Below are positions 1 through 10,398 of a stretch of DNA of 62,030 nucleotides, in pieces. Under the pieces are notes generated by a model. The model was given only the letters and a program-made list of their open reading frames with translations. It searched no databases and was not told the DNA's origin. How positions within the stretch are numbered: the first letter of the stretch is position 1; every line of letters starts with the position of its first letter. A program made the translations under genes and the position numbers. The DNA lies in contig CAYUVF010000020.1 in assembly GCA_964448045.1 (NCBI GenBank), forward strand, positions 1-62,030, written 5' to 3'. The stretch is from CAYUVF01 sp964448045 (GTDB lineage Bacteria; Bacteroidota; Rhodothermia; Rhodothermales; Salinibacteraceae).

Positions 1-201
1 CACTCCAACCGATAGAATCGCTACGTTCGCGAACGAAGATCGGCGCGTGCCCTCGGCACAACTGCGTAGCGCGCGGGTCGACGGGGGCGCGTTGCCATTC
101 GTCGAGCGCTGACGCGGCTCACCGAAATGGTCTGAACGTCAATCGCCGAGGGGGATAGAGGCAAACCACACAATCGCGCTCCTCTATCGCACCGACTCAT
201 C

Positions 202-2427
202 ATGAGCCGCTGTGACCTGCTCCGCCGCCGTTTCGCCATCATCCTTGGCGGCCTCCTGCTGTTCACGCTGCCGGCGCGAGCGCAAGCGCCCCCTCTCGTG
301 CACGGCCGGGTGGCAGACACGGACGGGTACCCTCTCGCGTATGCCAACGTGCAAATCGATGGCACAACCACTGGGGCGGCTACCGATTCGACGGGACGCT
401 TCGAGTTCAGTACACGTCTTGCCGGATCCTACCGAGTGCGGGCGACCGCGGTCGGGTTTACGCCCGCCACCCGGGACGTGCAGCTCGCGCCGGGGGATAC
501 CGTGCGCATCCGCTTCATCCTCTCGCCGACGACCGTGGCCCTTCCCGAAGCGACGGTCACAGCCAGCGCCTACACGGTGCGCGGCGCCGACGGCACGATG
601 GGCCCGCTCGAAGCGGTGACTACGCCGGGCGCGATGGGCGACCTCTTCCGCGCCCTGCAGTCCTTCCCAGGCGTGGCGCAGGTGGGCGACGGAGCCGGGC
701 TGTACGTCCGCGGCGGCGACCTTAGCGAGACGAAGACGCTGATCGACCAGGCGACGCTGCGCCACCCGTACCGGTACGAGTCGCCTGCGGGCGGGTCGTT
801 TGGCACCATCCGCCCCTTCCTGGCCGAGGGGACCACGTTCTCCACCGGCGGCTTCTCGGCCCGTTACGGCAACGCGCTCTCAGACGTACTCACCATCGAC
901 ACGAAGGACCAACCCGATGCCCGGCGCTTCCGGGGCAACGTGGGGCTGGCCGCCGTGTCGGTCGGCGTGGACACTCCCCTGTTGGACAAACAGGTCGGCC
1001 TCCGTTTTACAGGCAACCGCTCGTTCACCGGCTTTCTTTTCCGCCTGAACGGGCAAAACGGGGACTTCGAGACGGTTCCACAAGGGCTCGACGGCAATCT
1101 CAGCCTTACCTACGACTACGCCGGCGGCCAGCTAAAGGCCTTCAGCTTCGCGCGGCGCAACCGGATGGGGGTGCAGACGGCGGAGGGCGCGTTCAGTGGC
1201 CTCTTCCGCAGCCGGTCGACCAACCAGTTGCATAGCCTGCAGTGGACGGCCCGGCGCGGCCTGTGGACTGGCCGCACCAGCGTGGCCTACAGCCGCTACA
1301 GCTCGCGCGAGCGGTTTGGCGCCCTCGACCTGGAACCGGAGGAGGCGGCCTATCAGCTCCGCTCGGACTGGGACCGCGCGCTGGGCTCCCGGTCCACCCT
1401 GAGCGGAGGTGTGGTGGCTGTGCGTGAGCAATCGGCGTTCCGGGGCACCTTCCCCGCCCCGCCCGGCCAGTGGGATCAAGCGGCCGACCGCGTGACGGTG
1501 GATGACCGGCTGGCTGCCACGCGGGTCGGCGGCTACCTGGAGGGCGACGCCGGCCTCGGCGAGCGGCTCCGCGTGATCGGCGGCGTCCGGGCCGACCACC
1601 ACGCGCGCGCCGAGCAGACAACCGTGGACCCGCGCGTGGCCGTGGAATACCAACTCAGCGAGAACACGCAGACACGGCTGGCGTGGGGGCGCTTTCATCA
1701 GTTTCCGGATATGGAAACGTACGCCCAGCACACCGGGACCGTGCCGCTGCGGGCTCAGCGAGCCCAACACTGGATTGCTACCGTGCGCCACCAGCGCGGG
1801 CCACTCCAGCTGCGGCTGGCCGGCTACCTGAAGCCGTACCGCGACCTCGTCGTGCCCACGGGCGACGCCACGTACGCCAACGCGGGCTCGGGCATCGCCC
1901 GCGGCGTGGACGCCTTCGCCAAGTACGGCGGCTTTCTGGAGACGCGTCTCAGCGGGTGGATGTCGTACAGCTTCGTGCAGTCGCGCCGCACGCAGGTCCG
2001 CCGGCGCGGCGCCGATGTGACGCTGGAGCGCGGCCCGGCGCCGTTCGACCTGACTCACCAAGTGACGGCCGTGGCCAAGGTGCGCGTCGTGGACATGCTC
2101 TTTGCCGGCTTCACGGCGCGGCATACGACGGGCCCGCCCGTCACGCCCGTCGTGGACGCCCTGCCGCAGGGCGACGGGACCTACGCGCCCATCGAGGGCC
2201 CCGTTGGCTTGGAGCGGCTGCCGGCCTATCGTCGCCTCGACCTCCAGCTGAGCTACTATATCCCCCTTGGCCCCGGGCAACACCTCACCGTGTATGCCGC
2301 TGTCAACAACGCGCTGGACCGCGCCAATGTGATCGACGTCACGTACACGCCCGACTACCGCACCCGCACCGAGCAGACGACCACCTTTCGTCGCTCCATC
2401 TATTTTGGCTTCACGATGACGCTGTAG
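202..2427 (+). CDS. TonB-dependent outer-membrane receptor with N-terminal regulatory-like domain
   Basis: The product is 741 aa. A signal peptide (residues 1-27, RRR then a hydrophobic stretch ending LPARAQA) is followed by a carboxypeptidase-regulatory-like beta-sandwich (about 33-110, starting HGRVADTDGYPLAYANV). Next comes a plug domain (about 115-230, with LYVRGGDLSETKTLIDQ) and a beta-barrel rich in alternating aromatic strands that ends in FGFTMTL. This is the standard architecture of Bacteroidota TonB-linked receptors that import large or scarce ligands across the outer membrane. The substrate cannot be told from sequence and no SusD partner is next to it. The 201 bases upstream contain no gene I can support. 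Confidence 0.88.
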   Translation: MSRCDLLRRRFAIILGGLLLFTLPARAQAPPLVHGRVADTDGYPLAYANVQIDGTTTGAATDSTGRFEFSTRLAGSYRVRATAVGFTPATRDVQLAPGDTVRIRFILSPTTVALPEATVTASAYTVRGADGTMGPLEAVTTPGAMGDLFRALQSFPGVAQVGDGAGLYVRGGDLSETKTLIDQATLRHPYRYESPAGGSFGTIRPFLAEGTTFSTGGFSARYGNALSDVLTIDTKDQPDARRFRGNVGLAAVSVGVDTPLLDKQVGLRFTGNRSFTGFLFRLNGQNGDFETVPQGLDGNLSLTYDYAGGQLKAFSFARRNRMGVQTAEGAFSGLFRSRSTNQLHSLQWTARRGLWTGRTSVAYSRYSSRERFGALDLEPEEAAYQLRSDWDRALGSRSTLSGGVVAVREQSAFRGTFPAPPGQWDQAADRVTVDDRLAATRVGGYLEGDAGLGERLRVIGGVRADHHARAEQTTVDPRVAVEYQLSENTQTRLAWGRFHQFPDMETYAQHTGTVPLRAQRAQHWIATVRHQRGPLQLRLAGYLKPYRDLVVPTGDATYANAGSGIARGVDAFAKYGGFLETRLSGWMSYSFVQSRRTQVRRRGADVTLERGPAPFDLTHQVTAVAKVRVVDMLFAGFTARHTTGPPVTPVVDALPQGDGTYAPIEGPVGLERLPAYRRLDLQLSYYIPLGPGQHLTVYAAVNNALDRANVIDVTYTPDYRTRTEQTTTFRRSIYFGFTMTL

Positions 2428-2479
2428 CCTGCATCCGCGCGTTCGCTCCTGTACCTTTTCATCCAGCCATGCTCTTACC

Positions 2480-3244
2480 ATGCGTGCCGTCCTGACGACC
2501 CTCCTTTTGCTCCTTTTTTCCACCGCCCCCCTCGCTCAGGCCCAGTCCGCCGACTCGCTGATGCGTCAGGGCCGGCAGATGCTGGACCGCGGCGTCACCG
2601 CCGGCGATGTGGATGCGATGCAGCAGGCGCGCGCCACGTTCGAGCGCGTCGCCAGCGCGTCAGACGACGCCGTGTGGGCCCACTATTACATCGGGCTGGC
2701 GAACTACCGCATCGCGACCCGCTTCCTCGACAGCGACGAAGACCGCGCGGAAGCATTGATCGACGATGGGATCGACCACCTCGATGCCGCGATTGAGGCG
2801 CAGCCCGAATCGGCGGAGGCGCATGCGCTGCTCAGCACGCTGTACGGGCTGAAGGCGCGCGGCGGCATGTTCAGCGGGATGCGCTACGGACCGCGGGCCG
2901 ACGGCGCCATCAAACGAGCCCAACAGCTCGCCCCCGATAACCCGCGCGTGCTGCTGCTCGACGCCGTCAGCCTGCTCAACAAACCCAGCCGGTGGGGCGG
3001 CGACCGCGACGGGGCCATCACGGCGCTCAACCGCGCGATCCAGCAGTTCGAGGCCGCGGCGCCCTCGGAGGATGCCCTCCAGCCCCGGTGGGGCCACGCC
3101 GACGCGTACGCCTGGCTCGGCATCGCCCACCTGAAGGGCAGCGCCACCGCGCAGGCCCGCGCCGCCTTCGAGCAGGCCCTCGCCGTGCGCCCCGGCTACA
3201 CGTGGGTTGAGTCCGTGCTGATGCCGCAACTGGCGGCCAAGTAG
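2480..3244 (+). CDS. Exported TPR-repeat protein
   Basis: The product is 254 aa. It has a signal peptide (LLLLLFSTAPLAQAQS) followed by helical repeats of TPR type: an A-xxx-YxxGLANYR-like helix near residue 70, AEAHALLSTLYGLKA near 110, and YAWLGIAHLKGSATAQARAAFEQAL near 215. TPR proteins scaffold protein-protein contacts; no enzymatic motif is visible. It starts 52 nt after the TonB receptor, and its stop codon overlaps the first in-frame GTG of the ABC ATPase ORF, so it is probably co-transcribed with the downstream transporter. Its role is unknown. Confidence 0.75.
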   Translation: MRAVLTTLLLLLFSTAPLAQAQSADSLMRQGRQMLDRGVTAGDVDAMQQARATFERVASASDDAVWAHYYIGLANYRIATRFLDSDEDRAEALIDDGIDHLDAAIEAQPESAEAHALLSTLYGLKARGGMFSGMRYGPRADGAIKRAQQLAPDNPRVLLLDAVSLLNKPSRWGGDRDGAITALNRAIQQFEAAAPSEDALQPRWGHADAYAWLGIAHLKGSATAQARAAFEQALAVRPGYTWVESVLMPQLAAK

Positions 3245-3288
3245 TGCGCGCTTCCCGCGTTTCTCCGCTCACCGATCGACCTGTCATC

Positions 3289-4206
<918 letters not shown>

Positions 4207-4241
4207 ATCCACACGCTTCTCCTCACCGACTGCTCAACGTT

Positions 4242-4976
4242 ATGCATGCGCTCTGGACGATGACATGGACCGAAGCGAAGCTGTTCATGCGCGAGCCGGC
4301 GGCGGTCTTCTTCACGCTCGCCTTCCCGCTGCTTCTGCTGCTCGTCTTCGGTGCCATCTTCGGCAACGCGCCCATTGGCGACACGGGATTCGGAAACGTC
4401 GATCGCTCGGTGCCGGGCTACATCGCCATCATGATTGGTGCGCTGAGCCTAATCGGCGTACCCATCACGCTGGCCACCTACCGAGAGAAGGGCGTGCTGC
4501 GCCGCTTCCGCGTGACGCCCATGCCCACGTGGCTCGTCCTCGCGGCGCACGGGCTCGTCGCGCTCGTCATGGTGCTGATCGGGACGGGGCTGGTCATTGG
4601 GGCGGCGGTCGCGCTCTTTGACCTGCGCCTGCCGGCGGCGCCCGTCGGCGTGCTCGCGGCGACGGTGCTCGGCAGCGTGAGCTTCCTGGCTGTCGGCTTC
4701 CTGCTGGGCGGCACGCTGCCCACCGCGCGGACGGCGCAGGCCGTGGGCATGGCGCTCTTCTTCCCGATGCTGTTCCTCTCCGGCGCCGCACTGCCCCGCT
4801 TTCTCTTCCCCGACCTGTTGAAGCAGATCAGTCTGTTCTTCCCGCTGACGCACGTCGTGACGCTCATCCAGAACGTCTGGATGGGCGCCGGGTGGAATAC
4901 GGTAGCGCTCGCCGTGCTCACCGGCCTGCTGGTGACGAGCACGGCGGGCGCCATCGCGCTCTTCCGTTGGACGTGA
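4242..4976 (+). CDS. ABC-2 type transporter permease
   Basis: The product is 244 aa from the ATG at 4242; a GTG at 4203 that overlaps the end of the ATPase gene is the alternative. It has a hydrophobic segment after REPAAVFFTLAFPLLLLLVF and further membrane helices around 55-75, 100-130, 135-160, 165-190 and 220-244, giving the six-helix ABC-2 membrane topology. The LFFPLTHVVTLIQNVW region near the end is typical of the family. It pairs with the preceding ATPase to form one exporter. A sensor kinase and response regulator follow immediately, a common arrangement for antibiotic- or envelope-stress-responsive exporters. Confidence 0.85.
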   Translation: MHALWTMTWTEAKLFMREPAAVFFTLAFPLLLLLVFGAIFGNAPIGDTGFGNVDRSVPGYIAIMIGALSLIGVPITLATYREKGVLRRFRVTPMPTWLVLAAHGLVALVMVLIGTGLVIGAAVALFDLRLPAAPVGVLAATVLGSVSFLAVGFLLGGTLPTARTAQAVGMALFFPMLFLSGAALPRFLFPDLLKQISLFFPLTHVVTLIQNVWMGAGWNTVALAVLTGLLVTSTAGAIALFRWT

Positions 4977-4986
4977 CCCTGCCTCT

Positions 4987-6123
4987 ATGCCCTCAGCGTC
5001 CTCAATCAACCCGAATGGATCCGACGCGTCGCTGGACGCGCCGCCCGTGCCCAAGCCACGCCCGACCGTCAAAGGCGTAGCGCTGGCGGGGGCGTTCTGG
5101 GCCCTGTTCGCCGTCCTCTACGCGCTGCTCATCGCGCAAAGCGAGGGCATCCCGTTCGTGTGGGCGCTCTCCGGGCAGGCCATGGCGGCCGCCATCCTGG
5201 CGCTGTACAGCGTGCCCGTGTGGCTCCTCACCGTGCGCGGGATGGACGACTGGCACGGCGGCTGGGTCGTGGCTGCGCACTTCGTCCTCGGCCCCCTCTA
5301 CGCCTGGGCCGGGCTGGAGACGCACCTCGCGCTGCTCACCGCCGTGGCGGGCGCCCCCGTGGCCGGCGAGGTCGAAGCGCGCTACGGGTGGATTGTCGCC
5401 TCGAACGGAACGATCTACGCCATCCAGTTTGCCATCTACCACCTCGTGCGCTCCACGCAGCGGCTGCGCCTCCAGGAACGGCAGGCCGCCGAGTACCGGG
5501 CCCGCGCCCGCGAACAGGAACTCGCCGCGCTCAAGGCACAGATCAACCCGCACTTCTTGTTCAACACGCTCAACTCGATCAGCGCGGCGGTGAAGACGAC
5601 GCCGGAGCATACGCGCGAGATGATCGCCCAGCTGGCCGATCTGCTGCGCTACGCCCTCGACGGCGCGCGGCGCGACCTCGTGCCGCTGCGCGACGAGCTG
5701 CGCTTCGTGACGGCCTACCTCGACCTGGAGGCACATCGCTTCTCGGATCGGCTGCAGGTGACCGTAGACGTACAGGTGGACGACGCGGCGCTCGACACGC
5801 CCGTGCCGCCGATGGTGCTACAGCCACTCGTCGAGAACGCCGTCCAGCACGGGATCGCGCCGAGCGAGGCCGGCGGCACCATCACGCTCCGCATCGCCCC
5901 CGACGGCGACCGCCTGCGCGTGACGGTGACGGATACGGGCGTCGGGCCCGGCGCAGCCGATCCGCTCGACGACGCAGACGGGCTGGGCCTCCCCAACACC
6001 GACCGGCGCCTGCGCCACGCCCTCGGCGCAGCGGCCCAATTGCACACCGAGGCCGTGTCGCCGCATGGCTTCCGGGTCGCATTCTCCGTGCCCCGCGCCG
6101 ACGACGCCGTGCTCGCGCAGTAA
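4987..6123 (+). CDS. LytS/YehU-type membrane sensor histidine kinase
   Basis: The product is 378 aa. Four or so membrane helices lie between residues 30 and 155, followed by a short coiled linker. The His_kinase domain carries its phospho-acceptor in AQINPHFLFNTLNS (H189), then an ATPase lid with QPLVENAVQHGI (N box) and VTDTGVGPG (G box). This is the family of kinases that work with LytTR regulators, and the next gene is exactly that. The start lies 10 nt after the permease stop, so kinase, regulator and ABC exporter form one unit. The signal is unknown. Confidence 0.88.
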   Translation: MPSASSINPNGSDASLDAPPVPKPRPTVKGVALAGAFWALFAVLYALLIAQSEGIPFVWALSGQAMAAAILALYSVPVWLLTVRGMDDWHGGWVVAAHFVLGPLYAWAGLETHLALLTAVAGAPVAGEVEARYGWIVASNGTIYAIQFAIYHLVRSTQRLRLQERQAAEYRARAREQELAALKAQINPHFLFNTLNSISAAVKTTPEHTREMIAQLADLLRYALDGARRDLVPLRDELRFVTAYLDLEAHRFSDRLQVTVDVQVDDAALDTPVPPMVLQPLVENAVQHGIAPSEAGGTITLRIAPDGDRLRVTVTDTGVGPGAADPLDDADGLGLPNTDRRLRHALGAAAQLHTEAVSPHGFRVAFSVPRADDAVLAQ

Positions 6124-6182
6124 CCGCGGGATCGCACATTCGCTCAACGCCTCGTGCCCTCTACCAAAGCCCCATCGGCCTC

Positions 6183-6938
6183 ATGCAAGCGATCATCGTA
6201 GACGACGAGCCGCCGGCGCGCAACCTGCTGCGCGAGTACGTGGCGGACGAGTACCCCGACATCGAGATCATCGCCGCGTGTGGCACGGGGCGCGCCGCCG
6301 TCGATGCCATCAACGAGCACGTGCCCGACCTCGTCTTCCTCGACGTGCAGATGCCCGGCCTCGACGGCTTCGACGTACTGGAGCAGCTCGACGTGCTGCC
6401 GCACCTGATCTTTTCCACGGCCTACGACGAGTACGCGCTCCAGGCCTTCGACGCGGGCGCCGTGGACTACCTGCTGAAGCCGTACACGCGCGCTCGCTTC
6501 CGGAAGGCCGTCGACCGCGTGCGGGATCGCTTCGCCGAGCAGGCCGCGCCCGGCGACGACTACGCCGAGCAGCTGACCACGCTCCTCCGCGCCGCGCGAA
6601 GCGGCCGCGACACGCCCGAGCGCCTGTACGTGCAGCACGGGTCGAAAATTATCCCCGTGCCCACCGACGACATCCTCCACATCGAGGCCGCCGGCGACTA
6701 TTCCAAGCTCCACACGGCCGACGACACGTACCTCTCGAACCAGGGCATCGGCGCGCTGGAGGAGCGGCTGGCCGGCGACCGCTTCATGCGCGTCCACCGC
6801 TCCTCCATCATCGCACTGCCGGCCGTGGACCACCTCGTGAGCGACGGCTCGGGCGGCTACGTCGCCGTACTGACGGGGCCGCGCCGCGTGCGGGTGAGCC
6901 GGACGTATGCCGCCCGCGTGCGTGACCTGATTCAATGA
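6183..6938 (+). CDS. LytTR-family response regulator
   Basis: The product is 251 aa from the ATG at 6183 (MQAIIVDDEPPARN). The receiver domain spans 1-120, with acidic pocket D7/D8, phospho-acceptor D54 in LVFLDVQMPG, and K in the YLLKPYTRARF motif. A LytTR DNA-binding domain covers about 150-250 (YVQHGSKIIPVPTDDILHIE, then FMRVHRSSII). It is the cognate regulator of the kinase just upstream, 59 nt apart. The long upstream extension of this reading frame is the antisense-like alternate frame of the kinase gene and is not coding. The 218 bases after it hold no gene I can support. Confidence 0.9.
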   Translation: MQAIIVDDEPPARNLLREYVADEYPDIEIIAACGTGRAAVDAINEHVPDLVFLDVQMPGLDGFDVLEQLDVLPHLIFSTAYDEYALQAFDAGAVDYLLKPYTRARFRKAVDRVRDRFAEQAAPGDDYAEQLTTLLRAARSGRDTPERLYVQHGSKIIPVPTDDILHIEAAGDYSKLHTADDTYLSNQGIGALEERLAGDRFMRVHRSSIIALPAVDHLVSDGSGGYVAVLTGPRRVRVSRTYAARVRDLIQ

Positions 6939-7126
6939 GGCCCAGAGGGGCCGCGATGACTATCTCGCAACGGCATACGGACCGCTGCCACACATCGAGC
7001 CATTATTCTACCCATCGAGTCGTACAGACGACTCAGCGAATCAGGCCGAACGCAGCGTATTGATCGCGTTCCACATCCTGAGCGATACGGATCACCTCGC
7101 TCGCACGCACTCGCTCATTCGCATTT

Positions 7127-7163
7127 GTTGAACGGATTCAACGGTTTACTCCTATCATGATAG
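7127..7163. promoter_or_regulatory. Two short palindromes at the start of the 7157 gene
   Basis: An inverted repeat GTTGAA-CGGA-TTCAAC (7127-7142) is followed by a perfect 12-bp palindrome CTATCATGATAG (7152-7163) that spans the ATG at 7157. Both are visible directly. A regulator-binding or translation-control role is only a possibility; small palindromes also occur by chance. Confidence 0.25.
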
Positions 7164-7858
7164 CGTTTATACTGGCTCTCCTTCTCTCGGTCGGCAGCTC
7201 TCCTGCACTCGCGCAGCAATCTCCCCCAAATCCACAACCCTCTTCGCACGAATATCGCGGGGGCGAGGCGGGGTTTTTTGCCATCGGAACCAACGTCGCT
7301 CAACTGAACGCCCTGAATGACCGGCTTGATGCATCGGGATATCCGACCCTGCTTTCGCTCGGAGGGGGCGGGCACCGCATCGTCGGCGGGCGTTTCCTGA
7401 TTGGTGGGGAAGGACACGGCCTCATCACGCCCTCCAAGACGGTTCAGGGGCGCACGGTGTCGCTCAGCGGTGGCTACGGGCTTGCCACCGTCGGCTACTT
7501 GGCTGTAGCGCACTCGAAGTGGCGGGTGTACCCGCAAGTCGGCGCGGGACTGGGCGGATTTTCGCTCACGATTGGGAGCGCTGATACAGCTCCCTTCGAT
7601 GATGTCCTGGATGATCCGAATCGTGAGTCCCGGCTTAACCGAGGCCAATTCCTCGTAAGCCTGTCGCTTCAGGGTTCGTATGAGTTAAGTGGGCCGAATG
7701 AGGCGGGCGGCTTCCGTATTGGCCTGCAAGCCGGGTACTTGCTCGCTCCGGCCGCTGGCGATTGGACTCTCGGTGGGCACCAGCTTGGAGATGGACCCGA
7801 CGCCGGGTTCGATGGCCCCTTCCTCCGCCTTCTGATCGGGGGAGGAAGCATCCGGTAG
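7157..7858 (+). CDS. Exported hypothetical protein, probably a small outer-membrane beta-barrel
   Basis: The product is 233 aa. It has a clear signal peptide (MIAFILALLLSVGSSPALAQ), followed by glycine-rich, alternating polar/hydrophobic segments typical of outer-membrane strands (for example GGYGLATVGYLAV, VYPQVGAGLGGFSLTIG, FRIGLQAGYLLAPAAG). It ends in LRLLIGGGSIR rather than an aromatic residue. I do not recognise the family. It stands alone on the + strand between the response regulator and the convergent exporter genes. Confidence 0.6.
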   Translation: MIAFILALLLSVGSSPALAQQSPPNPQPSSHEYRGGEAGFFAIGTNVAQLNALNDRLDASGYPTLLSLGGGGHRIVGGRFLIGGEGHGLITPSKTVQGRTVSLSGGYGLATVGYLAVAHSKWRVYPQVGAGLGGFSLTIGSADTAPFDDVLDDPNRESRLNRGQFLVSLSLQGSYELSGPNEAGGFRIGLQAGYLLAPAAGDWTLGGHQLGDGPDAGFDGPFLRLLIGGGSIR

Positions 7859-8125
7859 CGTCGGCCTGTCAATGTAAATTCGCGGAGTCGCCTCGGACTA
7901 TGCCACCCGCAACCGGATGAAGCCAACGCCCGGATTGGTTTCTGGGGGGTGCGTCACACGCACCTCTTGGGCGACGACAATCCGGCGTGCCGGGGCGGCG
8001 ACACGAACGCAGTGAATTGGTGCCTCTGGTGAAATGCTTTTACATCTTCGATCAGGCCGTACGATCGTGCGTTTCGAAACGACAGCTCGCACGTGCATCG
8101 GGCCCCAAGATGCGCTTCGCTACAG

Positions 8126-8908
8126 CTAATCCTGCTCCATCTGCCCGACGGTGATCTCGATGCCCTCGAGCGCGGGCCGGTCCACTTTGTCGTCGTTGAC
8201 GAGCTTGCCGTCGCGCAAGCGAATGATGCGGCGCGCGTGGTGGGCGATTTCTTCCTCGTGTGTGACGACGAGCAGCGTGTTGCCCTGGCGGTAGAGGGCC
8301 TCGAACAGGCGCATGATCTCGTCACCCGTCTCCGTGTCGAGGTTGCCGGTCGGCTCATCCGCGAGGATGATGGAGGGACGGTTGACCAGCGCCCGCGCCA
8401 CGGCCACGCGCTGGCGCTGCCCGCCGGAGAGTTCGTTCGGGCGGTGATCCATTCGGTCACCAAGGCCCACGTTGCGCAGCGCTTCAGCGGCGCGTTCGCG
8501 GCGCTCGGCGCGCGGCATGCCGGCGTAGATGAGCGGCAGCTCGGCGTTCTGCATGCAGTCGACGCGTGGCAGCAGGTTGAACGTCTGGAAGACGAACCCG
8601 ATCTCCCGATTGCGAATCTCGGCCAGCTCGTCGTCGGTCATGGTGCCAACGTTGGCGCCGTTGAGGAAGTAGGTACCGCTCGTCGGCGTATCGAGGCAGC
8701 CGATCATGTTCATCAGCGTCGACTTGCCCGATCCGGACGGCCCCATGATCGCCATGTACTCGCCTTCCTCCACGTCGAGCGTCACGCCATCGAGGGCGCG
8801 CACTTCCTCGGAGCCCATCTGGTAGATCTTGGTGATGTCGTCGATGTCGATGAGCGGGCGCGCGGCGGCGTGCACTGCGGCTTCGGCATCAGCGCGAGTC
8901 GGTTCCAT
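8126..8908 (-). CDS. ABC transporter ATP-binding protein, MacB/LolD type
   Basis: The product is 260 aa. It has Walker A GPSGSGKS after YMAIM, the MacB/LolD-type segment MIGCLDTPTSGTYFLNG, a Q-loop in FVFQTFNLLPR, signature LSGGQRQRVAVARAL, Walker B ILADEPTGNLD and H-loop VVTHEEE. Such ATPases power MacB- or FtsX-like permeases in tripartite exporters. It is third in the set tolC - adaptor - ATPase (all -, 44 nt after the adaptor). The permease expected next is absent: the following 267 bases carry no gene, and then a + strand gene ends. The ATPase may work with a permease encoded elsewhere. Confidence 0.9.
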   Translation of the reverse strand: MEPTRADAEAAVHAAARPLIDIDDITKIYQMGSEEVRALDGVTLDVEEGEYMAIMGPSGSGKSTLMNMIGCLDTPTSGTYFLNGANVGTMTDDELAEIRNREIGFVFQTFNLLPRVDCMQNAELPLIYAGMPRAERRERAAEALRNVGLGDRMDHRPNELSGGQRQRVAVARALVNRPSIILADEPTGNLDTETGDEIMRLFEALYRQGNTLLVVTHEEEIAHHARRIIRLRDGKLVNDDKVDRPALEGIEITVGQMEQD

Positions 8909-8952
8909 GGCGGAAAGCGGGATCGATGGAAAAACGTCAGCGGAAGGAGCGG

Positions 8953-10341
8953 CTACTGCGCGGCGGCGATGGCACCCTGCCCACGGGGACCGGACGATTC
9001 GACTCGCACCTTCATGCCCGGCTCCAGCGTGCGGCTGACGGCGCGGTACGGCCCGGTGATGACCTGCTCCCCCCCGCTGAGGCCGGAGCGAATCTCGATG
9101 TGCGTGTCATCGGAGATCCCGGTGGTGACCTCTACCATGCGGGCCGAATCGGCCTCCACGACGAAAACCACTTTGCGGAGGTCTTCCTTTCGGCCCATCT
9201 CGGCCGTGGCGGTGTCGCGGGACGCGCTCGGCGCGTCGGTGCCCCTCGGCTGCACGCGGTTGAAGTCGCGCACGGTGACGGCCTGAATGGGTACGGCAAG
9301 GGCTTGCTCCACCGTCTGCGTGGAAATGTCGACCGTACCGCTCATGCCGGGTCGCAAGACCGGCGCATCGCTCGGCGGCATGGGCACCTCGGCCTGCTGG
9401 AGCTGCCCCTCCTGGCCGCCGGATGCCTGCAGGTACGTGTTGTGCGGATCGAGCACGCGCACCTTGACGGGAAAGTTGGTCACCTGCTCCTGCGTGCCCT
9501 GCCCTTCGACGCGCGCCGAGTTGGCGATCTCGGTAACCTGCCCGCGGAAGCTCTGGTCCGGATACGCATCAATCTCGATCGAAGCTGTATCGCGCAGGGA
9601 GACGTTCACTACGTCGTTCTCATTGACATCGACTTCCAGTTCCATCTGATCGAGCCGGGCGATGCGCATCATCTCGGTCCCTTCCATCTGGCTCGTGCCT
9701 ACGACGCGCTCGCCGGCCTCCACGCTCAGCTTGCTGACGGTGCCGTCCATCGGCGCGTAGATGGAGGTCTTGGCCAGCTGCTTCTCCATCTCTTCGAGGC
9801 GCGCCTCAGCGTTTTCGACCGCGTACTGCGCGGCCTCGAAGTTGGCCTTTGCCACCTCGTAGGCCGTCCGGGCATCCTCCAGATCGCTCTCCGAAACGAC
9901 TTCGCGCTCGTACAGCTTCTGCTGGCGCTTGAAGGTGCGCTCGGCCTGCAGCATATCGGCACGGCGCTGCTCCAGCGAGGCTTTCGACTGCTTCAGATTG
10001 GCCTGCATCTGTTCGACCTGCGCGACGTACGCATCCGGTTTGATACGTGCGAGCAGGTCGCCCTGCTGCACCTGATCGCCCTCCTTGACGGGCAGCGCGA
10101 TGATCTCGCCGGAGACATCCGGGCTGATGGTGACTTCGACCTCGGGCTGGGCTCGGCCGAAGGCGGTCACCACCTGGGTGATGTTGCGGCGCTCGGTCTC
10201 AGCCGTTTCGACGCGGACGCCGTCCTCGCCCCCGCCGAACCAGCCCATCATCCGGCCGGCCACGCCCAGTAGAATGAACACAATGACCACAACGCCAACG
10301 ATGGTCAGGATACGGCGCGTTGCGCTTTTCGTCTTCGCCAT
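8953..10341 (-). CDS. MacA/HlyD-like periplasmic adaptor subunit
   Basis: The product is 462 aa. A single N-terminal membrane helix (about 11-29) precedes a lipoyl-like half (VTISPDVSGEIIALPVKEGDQVQQG), a long alpha-hairpin/coiled coil (about 100-190), the second lipoyl half (SIYAPMDGTVSKLSVEAGERV), a beta-barrel, and a membrane-proximal domain with VEVTTGISDDTHIEI. This is the membrane-fusion protein of a tripartite exporter, linking an inner-membrane ABC pump to TolC. It lies 57 nt after the TolC-like gene and 44 nt before the ATPase. The substrate is unknown. Confidence 0.9.
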   Translation of the reverse strand: MAKTKSATRRILTIVGVVVIVFILLGVAGRMMGWFGGGEDGVRVETAETERRNITQVVTAFGRAQPEVEVTISPDVSGEIIALPVKEGDQVQQGDLLARIKPDAYVAQVEQMQANLKQSKASLEQRRADMLQAERTFKRQQKLYEREVVSESDLEDARTAYEVAKANFEAAQYAVENAEARLEEMEKQLAKTSIYAPMDGTVSKLSVEAGERVVGTSQMEGTEMMRIARLDQMELEVDVNENDVVNVSLRDTASIEIDAYPDQSFRGQVTEIANSARVEGQGTQEQVTNFPVKVRVLDPHNTYLQASGGQEGQLQQAEVPMPPSDAPVLRPGMSGTVDISTQTVEQALAVPIQAVTVRDFNRVQPRGTDAPSASRDTATAEMGRKEDLRKVVFVVEADSARMVEVTTGISDDTHIEIRSGLSGGEQVITGPYRAVSRTLEPGMKVRVESSGPRGQGAIAAAQ

Positions 10342-10398
10342 GAGTTCGCTGCTTCAATTTCACAATTTGAGACTGATCGAGACGCACCAGCCCATCCG

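Noticed and set aside
1132..2523. Long open frame antisense to the TonB receptor
   Set aside because: High-GC antisense shadow with Arg/His/Ala-rich, low-complexity translation and no motif; the + strand gene is unambiguous.
5160..6182. Long N-terminal extension of the LytTR regulator
   Set aside because: It is an alternate frame of the kinase gene; the receiver domain starts exactly at the ATG at 6183.
8093..10272. Two long + strand frames over the ABC ATPase and adaptor genes
   Set aside because: They mirror strongly conserved minus-strand genes; the translations show no domains.
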